Below, one piece after another: positions 54,366 through 64,000 of a DNA stretch of 64,000 bases (the stretch's first letter is position 1; the number at the start of each line of letters is the position of its first letter). The stretch lies in the NCBI GenBank assembly GCA_021234155.1, contig JAJEKV010000027.1, positions 310,123 through 374,122 of the forward strand. The letters are read 5' to 3'. The notes under the pieces were generated by a model, which was not told the origin of the DNA, did not search any database, and saw nothing but the letters and a program-made list of their open reading frames with translations. The DNA is from Isoetes taiwanensis. Its lineage: Eukaryota > Streptophyta > Lycopodiopsida > Isoetales > Isoetaceae. The position numbers and the translations under genes are program-made.

Positions 54366-55882
54366 ATCCGGGGCGACTTAGAAATTGATCTCGATGTGCT
54401 TGATGATCGGGGGCTCCATTTTGAACAATCACGGAGACATTTCAAATTTCTTTTCCATCAAATATTCCAAACTGTTCACCCAGGAAACATCACGTGACAT
54501 ATCTGAGACAACAAAAGCTAGGAATTTCAAGAATCTTATTGATCAAATTATTCCACCAGAGCACCCTAAAATGGATTGTTGCGTAAGCGACCTACCTTAC
54601 CTTAGAAGTCTTAGCTATTCTAAAGAGTTTCAAGCATGGTAAATCACACAGGCGGATGGCTTCCCTCACGAATTCTATCTACATTTTAGGGATATAATCA
54701 AGTTTGATCTAATGGCTTTTTATCAAAGGTTTTGGAACTTCGGGCCATCTACATCCTTCTATTTCTAGTGGATTCATCACTCTCATCCCTAAAGTTGATA
54801 AACCAAGTAATTTCTCTGATTGGAGGCCTATTTCTCTTACTAATACCTCTTACAAAATTTGTGCTAAGATTATTGCTTCAAGGATAAATGATCATTTGCA
54901 AAAGGTCATAAGTTGAATCAATCGCTTTCTTACCAAATAGGTTTATCTGGGAAAATTATGTGGCTGCCATGGAAGGTTTGCCTTTGGAACAAAGTATCAA
55001 ATCAGGATTGTATATTCTCCTTAAACTTGATTTTAAAAGGCCTTTGATACTATTAATGGGATTTCATTAATTTTGCTATGCTCAAGCTTGGGTTTGACTC
55101 TGACTGATTAAATTAATTATGGGGCTCAATCAAAGATCCATTTCATTATTCTCATCAATGGCTCCCCCAGATACTTTCTTTCCTCTCACTAAAGGTGGAG
55201 ACAAAGGTTGCCCTCTTGCTCCTTATCTTTTCATTCTTGTGGTGAATTATTGACTCCTTCGGTCATGTTTCATCAAAATAATGGAGATATCAATGGCTTA
55301 AAAAGCTTACGATAATGTCAACTCTCTAAGTATGCTTCAATATCTTTGATGACACATTCACTTTCCTCAAGAATGATCTTAACAATATCCTTTTTTTAAA
55401 TATTATCAAAGGATTTCATCTTTTGCATCGGTATACATCTAAACTTGGATAAATGTAGCATCATGGCTGATATTCCAAACTCTCAAATTGCAGGGATTAA
55501 TGTCATTAGTACTAGTCAAGCTACTAAACTGCTTGGTATGCCTCTTTCATTAAATGCAAATCTCTCTGGTTTATGGACCCCTATTGTTGACAAAATCCGT
55601 GCCAAGCTGCATATCTATAGGAATAGTATATCTCTGGCTGGGAGAGTTGTAATTGCCAATGCTGTGCTTGCCAGTTCTCACGTGTATTTCTCCTCTGCTC
55701 TGGTGGCTCCAGCATCTATCTATAAGCAAATTGAAAGGATCATTAGGCAGTTCATTTGGAATGGAAATAATCAGGTTAACTGGAATACTATTGCCAGGAA
55801 AAAAAAGGGTGGTCTCAAGCGTAAAATTCTTCATAAAGCAAGCTCAAGCTCTTCTTTGGTAAATTCATTTGGAAGGCTATAA
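54366..55882 (+). pseudogene. LINE ORF2 reverse transcriptase domain
   Basis: Successive blocks in changing frames: GFITLIPKVDKPSNFSDWRP and ISLTNTSYKICAKIIASRIN (54770-54895), NGSPRYFLSS and, in other frames, the CPLAP-like PYLFILV region (55150-55240), IFDDTFTFLKNDLNNI (55342-55390, equivalent of the FADD active site, with FDD retained), and 55445-55882 with STSQATKLLGMPLSLNANL, SLAGRVVIANAVLASSHVYF and IRQFIWNG, the thumb and connector region typical of plant L1 ORF2. Many stops and shifts mean it is inactive. Confidence 0.9.
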
Positions 55883-57905
55883 ATGGTTCTTCAAGTCTTT
55901 GCTTCTATTTTTATTAATTATTGGATTTCTAAAAGTAATCTGGGGCATCCTTCTTTGACTCATGCTCTTCACGATTACGCCTTTTGTGATCTTCACATTG
56001 CTCCCAATACTTCCCTTTGATGAGAAATTTTATTAAAGCATGGAATAACATCTCTCCAGCTTTTTCCTATCTTTGAAGTCAATTACTGCTCGATTACGCA
56101 ATGCCTATCTTTTGGTCACCTATCTTTAAAGATCATCCTAATCATGTTCTTGCCCTCAAGCACCCTCGGATATACAAAAGGTGGTCCTCTTCAGCTATCA
56201 CTACTATTGGAGATCTTTGGAACAACAACCGGATGGATTACTTGGACACATAGAAGAAAAGATTAATGGTACATTAAGCGATAAAAGATATATCTTCACA
56301 TCGGGGAATGTTATGGGAGATAAAACCCCTTACGTGGCTCATATCTCGCATCGATTGGATGTTAAATAATAAATCTAGATATAAGGTTTCCCTTATCTAT
56401 GACTATCTAAATCGAGAATGCTAGCATTGCTAAATCTGCTTATTCTTGGAACTTGGATATTCTTTGCTTTCAAAACTTTGATTTCTAATGTCACGGAATT
56501 CTTATTCTCCAAATAAAATATCATTTTCATCGGCTGATTGCAAACAAAAGTGTTTCTTGCACGGAATCCTTTTCAAGAAAATCAAATGTTTCTCCCTTAT
56601 GTCCTCTTAAATGCAACAATGTGGAAAGTATGGATCATATTTTTACGCCCTAAACTTCGGGCACTTTTGGAGATGGTTTGAGCATTACTTTGGAATTCAT
56701 GTGAAGCTCCATCATCCGGTTACTTCAAACCAATAATCCATATTATAATACTATTATCTTTTTAGCTTTATGGAATATTTGGAAGTCTAAAAGCAGATGT
56801 CTTTATGGTCACAAAATTTTTCTACAACTTGGATTAAGATTCATTTCAAATATGATGTTGAGTTATGTGCACCTTGACACACAAAAATCGTATTAAACAA
56901 CTATGGCAGTCTTTGGAACCAAATTGGTATTTTTCAAGGGTATTTTAACACATTTCAATTCCAATCTATCTTACACAAATTCTAACTAAACTCTTCCTCG
57001 TTAGGATACATGGAGCTTTCGGAGAGGTCATCGAGAAAAAAATTCGATAGAGGAAGCGACGGATATGAAGTCAAAGGCTGTATGGGGATGAGAGGGAATT
57101 CATGAACACCGGTCAAATTTCCCCCTCATAATCAATGGGCGGTCGGAGAGATGATCGGGGACAATGAAATCGGTAAGGCAAGAAAAGGATATGGGCGGAA
57201 CATTTACACAAAGAGGGAAGTCATGCAAATGTATTATATGTTTAGGTTCATTAACTCCAACCACCATGAATTCAGAAGGCGATTCGGCCGGATATAAGCG
57301 GATGTATTACATTCCACGAATGTTGGCTGATGCTTATGGCACACTTATTCTTCTCATGGTTCGACAAGATTTCTGGGCCCGATAAAGGATAATCTATGGA
57401 TGGCTGATTCCTATGTCATGGGAGCTGACTCTTTCCTCAAACCTATAACCCGCTCTTCCATAATGCCATAAACTTCGGATGACCCAAAAGATCCCTACCA
57501 TCCACGATGACCTATACATTGACGATGTGCCTCCTCGGTGGTGCAATAGTTCTTTCTTTGGTTTTGCGGGTATGATAGCGAGAGATAAACTGATTGGACA
57601 TCAAATGGAGTTATTTATAGGAAGAACTCATTTCTTTGAAAGCAGATTGTTATTAAAACAAGCAGATCATCACCGGATCATACATCTAAAGTACCCTACA
57701 AGACTTGTTGAAAACCTAACTTCTGATTTGACCCGGACTTTGACTAAAATTGTGTTCTTTGAATTGCTACTTGAATTTTGGTTACTTTCTTCTTTTTCAT
57801 TTGGTAAAACCTATCTATGAAGGTTACCAAATTACTATGTATGTATTTCCTTAATTAATGAAAAAATCATCTCGTACTCTCAAAAAAAAAAAAAAAAAAA
57901 AAAAA
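55883..57905 (+). mobile_element. LINE ORF2 C-terminus and 3' end with poly(A)
   Basis: NNVESMDHIF (about 56618-56648) matches the C-terminal zinc-binding zf-RVT region, and LWNIWKSKSRCLYGHK-like sequence (about 56770-56815) follows. 57000-57860 contains further open blocks of uncertain identity. The element ends in 24 A residues at 57882-57905, which fixes the 3' end and the plus orientation. The whole LINE therefore spans roughly 50.3-57.9 kb. I could not define a target-site duplication. Confidence 0.8.
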
Positions 57906-57982
57906 TAATCATAAATGACCATAATGCAAACAAATACACATACCATGATAGTTTAGCAGCTCTAGAATCAATGAACCTGGTA

Positions 57983-58610
57983 GTCCAAGAGGGTGCAACT
58001 CTAGAATGTAGTATCACTTCAATTGATGGTATTTTCTTTCTTTGTTGGTGGTTTTGAATTAATGTCAATGCAAAACTAGGTAAAATATTGGCTCCCTAAC
58101 TATACATTGATAACCAATAGTATATTGAGTTCGATATATTATAGTATATTGAGTGCGATATACTATATTATATTTTGCAATATACTTCAGTGATAGAATT
58201 TGATATACTATAATATATTAAATTTTTAGGTGTTTTTTCTGGGTAATTTGAAGTGATTTTCGTTGCGTTTTTTGAAAGAGATTTGCCCGGCCTTCAAACC
58301 TGATCGAAAATTAAGGTGTTTGCATCAAATTCCTTCTTGGTTTTCTACTTTTGCATATCCATTCTTGCATGCACTCCATATATATTTTTTTTCATGCTTT
58401 TCTATTGTGTGCTTTTAGATAAAAGCTTGTTATATACATTTTGAAAATCATATGCAAATTTTAAATTTGGTTGTGCTTTCGAAAAAAAAATGCATATATC
58501 CAATTCAATATATGTCATTATATCTAACTCAATATATGTTGTATATATCTTATATTAAACTTCGATATACAGCGTATATCTAACTTCGATTCGTTGGCAA
58601 AGCGTTTTTT
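57983..58610 (+). repeat. direct repeat, left copy (~628 bp)
   Basis: It begins GTCCAAGAGGGTGCAACTCTAG and ends near TTGGCAAAGCGTTTTTT. It is collinear with 60738-61350. It contains clustered GATATACTATAGTATATT-type near-palindromes at 58120-58215 and AATATATCTAACTCAATATAT motifs at 58500-58570. Confidence 0.85.
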
Positions 58611-60737
58611 GATTTTTTTATATATATTTCCATATCTAAGTGGTACTTAGGCTTAGGCAATAATGCTTTAGCTTATACCTATGGTCTTTAGGCGTGATAG
58701 GATGCATGTGCTTAAGTCCAAAGTTTGTAAACTACTGCTCATTGTTGAATTACATGTTGGCCTGATAAAATATATAACCTAAGCGGGGCACATAGTCATA
58801 ACTTTTAAGATATTTTCTATGAGATAAAGGCGGTGGTGTTTTTCTATTCAATAACTAAGGTTTCATTATGGCAAATGGACCTTAGAGATGACCAAAGACC
58901 GAGCGATATAATCATTGGTTTAGCATAAGTCCCGAACATATTTCACCTCTAAAGATTGGCTTCATACTTGGATAGAATTTTATTTAAACAATAAAAATGC
59001 TTATGCTACAGATTGAATGGGGTGAATAAAATTGAGTTGTTTTATTTAACCTAATATAAAACTTAAGTTACTGGTTTAATGGATGACAAAATTGAGTTAT
59101 TCTTTTTAACTCCACGAATCATCAAAACCACGAACTTAGAATTACGAAGAAGCTGCTTATGGCGGCTCTACACAAGCTGGTTAAGGCGAGGATTTGGTCC
59201 ACGACTATAAAATTGGGCTATACACCACTGAGATGGCAGTTTGATAGCTCACATCATATTTGAATCGTGGAATGGGGCTCGAGGTGCTGCCGTGACATTT
59301 TTGCTGCTGACTACAAAGCATCTTGAATCTACAAGCTTTAGAGCCTGAAGGTAAGTTAATGCAATAAACCTTGCTGGATTTTTAGTTCATTTTGCATGCT
59401 TAAATCCGGAAGGAAGTTGCTTGATGGTACATGCAATGGCGGTAATAAATGCCTTGTGAACATATGCAAAAATTACTTGATGTTGGAATATCAAATGAAT
59501 ATGATTCGGATAAAATCACGTTAAAAAAGCATTGAGAAACACTAGAAGAGGAATGGCTAGCGGCCAAAATTCAAAAGCACCTTGAAAGCAATCAGGGAGG
59601 TGATGGATCTTTGAAGCGGAACCGATGAAAACGCCCTTGGCAAAATCGGCAAAGTGCGATACTCACAAACAAAGATATGTGGGAGGCCGAATGGTGAGGA
59701 AAGCGGAATATCTTTGGCTCCAACTTTAGAAATAAAGTTCGGACACACATGATGAGGATTACGAAAGTGAACGAAGACATTGAGGTTTGCTTTAAAGGCA
59801 TAGCGGATTGTGTTTAAGGATATTCACCCTCAGTTCACACATTAAGTTTAGAAATTGTGGGCCTTTAATATCTTAGTATATAATTTTGTTTCACGGCTGT
59901 TTATGGCATTGCGGTAAAATCACGAATGTTTTTCTTGATTTCTAAATAATATAAAGAGAACATGGTAACTTGAAACTTTGTTTAAAAGCTGTATTTCCTT
60001 TGTTTTTCAAATTTGGTATTGATCGAGGGGCAAAATGGCTACAATAGGTGATCCGCGAAAGTGAGAAACCTAATGTACCTTTGGCCCTTCACTCAATACC
60101 ATTCATTTGCTAATGTTGTGTCGTTTGGCTGCAGGTGGGTTTCTCCTCTTATTGTTGTCTTTTTTACTTTCAATTTCATGATCACGGCTGAAAAGGAAGA
60201 GTTGGCAATGGAGCACTTATGGAATCAAGCTTCGTATGGAGTTGTTACTACCTGGATTCGAAAAGAAAGGGAGAACTACTACATCTTACTCTCGATTATA
60301 GTAATGTCCCATTTAAGTATATTTGGATAAGTGAATATATAAGCTTTTTGAAAACATCATAATCTAGCTGTATATTTTTGCTATAAGAATATTCACACCT
60401 TTACGGAGGTTTTGAATTAAAGTTGCTAGACATCTTGGCCATAGAGCCAAATTCTGATTATTATATTAAGGCTTTTTGAATACTTTGTGATCATCTTAGG
60501 ATTTCTTCAAATAATGTAATGACATGCGATTATATAATCAGAGTTTTATTTCAAGGCTTACTTGTTTTAATGGTCATCAAGGTTTATTGTGTAGACACAT
60601 AGACTATGAGTAGCGTACATCTGATGGTAGAGTGCGCAATGGCTGAGGAAACTTATTGTATGCATTTGAGTCGTCATATGCAACAAAGGATAATGGCTAA
60701 CATGCACATAGAAGGCTGAGCATGGAAACTCTAGAGG
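58611..60737. other. sequence between the direct repeats, no gene identified
   Basis: About 2.1 kb of AT-rich sequence. Open stretches at 59557-59801 (minus) and 60061-60330 (plus) lack recognisable motifs. No primer-binding site or polyprotein motif is visible, so an LTR-element interpretation is unproven. Confidence 0.5.
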
Positions 60738-61350
60738 GTCCAAGAGGTGCAACTCTAGAATGTAGTATCACTTCAATTGATGGTATTTTCTTTCTTTGTT
60801 GGTGGTTTTGAATTAATGTCAATCAAAACTAGGTAAAATATTGGCTCTCTAACTATACATTAAAAACCAGTAGTCGATATATTATAGTATATTGAGTGCG
60901 ATATACTATATTATATTTTGCAATATACTTCGATTGATAGAATTTGATATACTATAGTATATTAAATTTTTAGGTGTTTTAAGGTAATTTGAAGTGATTT
61001 TCGATCGTTTTTGAAAGAGATTTTGCCCGACCTTCAAACTTGTCGAAAATTAAAGGTGTTTGCATCAAATTCCTTCTTGGTTCTCTACTTTTGCATTTTC
61101 ATTCTTGCATGCACTCCATATATATTTTTGTTCATGCTTTTCTATTATATTGCTTTTGGATAAAATTTGTTACATACATTTTGAAAATCATATGCAATTT
61201 TAAAATTTTGATTGTTAACTATCGAAAAAAAAATGCATATATCCGAATTCAATATATAATATATCTAACTCAATATATATTGTATATATCTTATATTAAA
61301 CTTCGATATACAGCGTATATCTAACTTCGATACGTTGGCAAACGTTTTTT
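60738..61350 (+). repeat. direct repeat, right copy (~613 bp)
   Basis: Same orientation as 57983-58610 and highly similar, with small indels. It ends just before a poly(T) run at 61358-61375. The pair could be LTRs of a non-autonomous element or a segmental duplication; both copies carry a TGCAACTC...GTTGGCA internal border, but similarity extends upstream of the TG. Confidence 0.85.
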
Positions 61351-61357
61351 TTGTCGA

Positions 61358-62050
61358 TTTTTTTTTTTTTTTTTTGGAAAAAAGGTTTATTGAAAAATAA
61401 GGCTTTTTGTGCATTATGAACCATTACCACAAAGGACTTTTTAGAGACAACTTGACGCCGCAGGGGGGCGGATCGATGGCAGCCATGAGATCTTAACCAC
61501 TTTTTCTTTGCTTAGCGGTTAGGTTGAACTCGTCGAGCGGATTAGGTCTAGGCTGGTTTCTGTTAGAGTTTAGAGCGAGCACAAGGAGGCTGGGGAGTCT
61601 ATGCACTCAAGGGTCTTTGCAAAAGCGGTCTACAAACGCATACAAGGAAGCAAGCCCTAAAAATTGGTTCAAAAATTGTCGAGAAAGTGACCATATGATA
61701 TGGGTTATTAATGGCACCAACAATAGTCCGTTCTTGGCCGTAGAGCGAATCAGATCGTGATCGGGGTTCTAGCATGGATATGTCCCTCTTGATCGAGAAC
61801 TACTTTTCACACACGTACAGGCATGGAGGCAAGGCTTAGAGTGCTTTCCATGGGCGAGAAAACCTCCAGGGTTTCACGAAGGTGCAGTGCCCTATTAGAT
61901 GTTCCCATGAGATAAGAACACGAGTGGGCGGGGCTTATAACCTCATTTGAAAAGTAATCTCGACAATTACTTTGGATCACGGGTCTGACCTCATCCGAGT
62001 CCGTCCCTCCATGGCAAAGCACCCTTAATCATGGCGAGGGGCGGCGTGAT
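61358..62050 (-). mobile_element. 3' end of a minus-strand LINE
   Basis: On the minus strand a tail of 18 A residues (61375-61358) is preceded by TTTTTCAATAAACCTTTTTTCC, the common 3' end of plant LINEs. Sequence upstream on that strand to about 62050 has open blocks (SLYGQERTIVGAINNPYHMV) plausible for an ORF2 C-terminus, but no diagnostic motif is clear. The 5' extent is unknown. Confidence 0.5.
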
Positions 62051-62619
62051 GGCTGTCGGGAAGGAAGCAAGTTGGCAGAGTCGGTGTTGCTAGAACCAGT
62101 TTTAGGTTTTTAGCCTTTGAAGCCCGGGGAAGAACATTGGTTAGAAGATATGTCACACTTGATGTTCTTGGGCGTAGAGACTTCTTCGATATCCGTGCAA
62201 GATGCGGAAAGGATCATTGAAATCTAAAGCTTTGCTTGAAATCTTCTATTCAGATTATGCTTTGTTAATTTTACATTTGAAATCATAGTTTGGAGGCATA
62301 ATCTATCCATTTTTAATTTTGGGGAATGGTAACATTCACAGTGTTGTTCTGTGTTATAGCTATGATTTCCTTTTTCTATTTGGATACATGGCCCGGACAT
62401 AGGAATATCATTTCTCCATGTTTTATTTCATAACTTCTTGTTGACTGTTTTACATGGGTGCTTTATATTTTTTGTGGAACACCTCTTTCTAGAGGCGTAA
62501 TCAAGAATCCCTTGTTCTCTCACTATTGGAAGTTATAACATGCTTGTTCTTCATGGATTTCAAAAGGATTCGGTTGTTTGCAGAGGGACACTAAGTGGTG
62601 CGGGGACATTAAGTGAAAG

Positions 62620-62995
62620 TGATATGCCCACTATTGTAAATTGTCAAATGTCTATTGTTCATGGGCTTTAGTTCTATTGAAGCATGTTCCATCATTTTTT
62701 ATTTTAAGGAGGAATTTTGGGAATGGAAGAGGTTTGTTTGTTCATTCCTTCTATAGCAGTTCATTTCATAATGATTTTATAATGATTTTATGTTAGGGTC
62801 TTTTCTTTCATTCTTTGATAATAATATGTCGGCATTATTTTTTTTTTTTTTTCTAGGGATGATATGGCGTAAAATATCAAATGCCTATTGTTCATGGGCT
62901 TCAATTTTGTTGAAGCCTTTTCCATCACTTCTATTTAAATGAAAAGAAGAGCTGGAAATTGAATAAAGCTTGTTTGTTCATTCATGCAAAACAAA
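62620..62995. repeat. diverged 233-bp tandem duplication
   Basis: TCAAATGTCTATTGTTCATG... at 62644 and TCAAATGCCTATTGTTCATG... at 62877 start two similar ~130-bp segments that continue through TGAAGC, TTCCATCA and GTTTGTTCATTC. The second is preceded by a T-rich run. Confidence 0.75.
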
Positions 62996-64000
62996 GTTAG
63001 TTTAATATTGATTTTGTTTTGGGATCTTTTCTTTCTTTCATTAATAAAGAATTGAAATTATAAGAGCCATGGAAAGCTCCATTATTTTTGTAAAGAAGTG
63101 GGCGGGTTGTTGCCATGTGTAAAAAAATGAATTTTTGTTTGATTATTATTCTGAGTTTGTATTGTATTTAATGATTTATAGGTTATTCATGAACTTGCCA
63201 ATGTTTTTGAATTTTTATTCTTTTTCAAACAAAACAAGGTCTTTGCCTTTTGAGAGGTTGCCCTCGAAATGACCGAGGGTGAAGTGGCTTAAGTCATACT
63301 TCAAAGCCATGTTTTCATAATCAATCAAAATTGTTACTTCAAAAGAATACAATACTTGATATTTGATTCTTGTTTTCAACAAAATTTCACCCTTGATCCC
63401 TAAAATATTATTCTAGGTGCGGAAAGGGCGAGTCTATCACGTTATTCCATACCTCATACAATATTTTTATTCAACTCAATGTCTCAACCTCAACCATTTA
63501 AGGTGATTAAAGAGAAATGACAAACAAAGCTTTTTGACTTAAATATGCATAATCAAAGTTAACATCATTTGGGTTCAAGCCCCGTTTGAGATGTTGCTCT
63601 ATTAATGTTTTCAATTCCAAACGATTTTTCGTTAAAAATAGACACGTGAATATATTGTTGCCATCATGGCAATGATATGGATCATTCACATAGTCAAGCG
63701 AAGGGTTATCCAGGACCTTTCCGGTACCTATAAAATGTGCATAAAAAGGCCCGACCATGCAACCATTGCCAAGCACCTTTCTTTTATTTCTTTGACCTTC
63801 CAAGTTTTTGAAAGGTGGTTACATCCTTCGACAATCCTAAGGGATCAAATAATGCTCCCCACGGGTAATGATATTTCCAGGCAAGAAAATTGCTAATGGC
63901 TCTAGGGCCTCTATACCACAATATCTTGCATATTCGGGTCCAAACCTAAATACAAGTTACTATCTATCATATCATCCACATCAAAATTTATTATTGACTC
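62996..64000. other. AT-rich sequence, no gene recognised
   Basis: A minus-strand open frame at 63507-63803 (GCMVGPFYAHFIGTGKVLDN, HCHDGNNIFTCLFLTKNRLE) is the longest, but I recognise no domain and do not call it a gene. Confidence 0.4.

Noticed and set aside
57983-61350. Complete LTR retrotransposon
   Set aside because: No primer-binding site, no gag-pol motif and no clean TG...CA ends were found, so only the direct repeats are annotated.

Overview
The window looks like nuclear DNA from a plant with a large, repeat-rich genome. Pentatricopeptide (PPR), chromovirus, MULE/FAR1-like and plant L1-type LINE sequences are all present, the spacers are AT-rich, and no gene is intact over a long distance. 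The PPR repeats have a style I associate with seed-free vascular plants. I lean to a lycophyte, fern or gymnosperm, but this is a weak inference.

Layout. 0.5-1.8 kb: exon-like pieces of an unidentified gene. 2.8-4.2 kb: a PPR gene broken by frameshifts and by a 213-bp hAT-type MITE with a clean 8-bp target duplication. 6.9-8.9 kb: a decayed minus-strand gene with a GHTHDDID motif. 9.3-22.5 kb: a Ty3/gypsy chromovirus on the minus strand, with ~1.65-kb LTRs, a tRNA-iMet-type primer site, gag, protease, RT, RNase H, integrase and chromodomain. 24.3-29.8 kb: a field of short palindromes around coding-like stretches, one of them an FCP1/NLI-like phosphatase remnant. 32.5-41.6 kb: a second palindrome field with a GATCCC-CTCCTC-GGGATC core, surrounding a MULE transposase remnant and unidentified coding-like pieces. 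41.7-45.1 kb: exon-like fragments of an unknown gene. 49.6-50.0 kb: a fold-back element. 50.35-57.9 kb: a degenerate L1-like LINE ending in poly(A). 58-61.35 kb: a ~620-bp direct repeat pair. 61.36 kb onward: the 3' end of a minus-strand LINE, then AT-rich sequence.

The strongest observation is in the chromovirus. Between its 5' LTR and gag, on the element's own coding strand, is an ORF (19123-20276) that starts MARTKQTYRK and ends with a histone-fold stretch containing EIR...TNLLIRK, LVQLFEEGNL and VTLMPKDIHLA. This is a histone H3-like protein in which a near-canonical tail is separated from an H3 fold by a long charged linker. The same element also encodes a chromodomain, the kind of module that reads H3 tails, so it carries both an H3-tail mimic and a potential tail reader.

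Two cautions. Most ORFs are broken by 1-2 base indels. The two LTRs are nearly identical in AT-rich blocks but differ by many small indels in GC-rich blocks, so some apparent frameshifts may be sequencing or assembly artefacts rather than decay.
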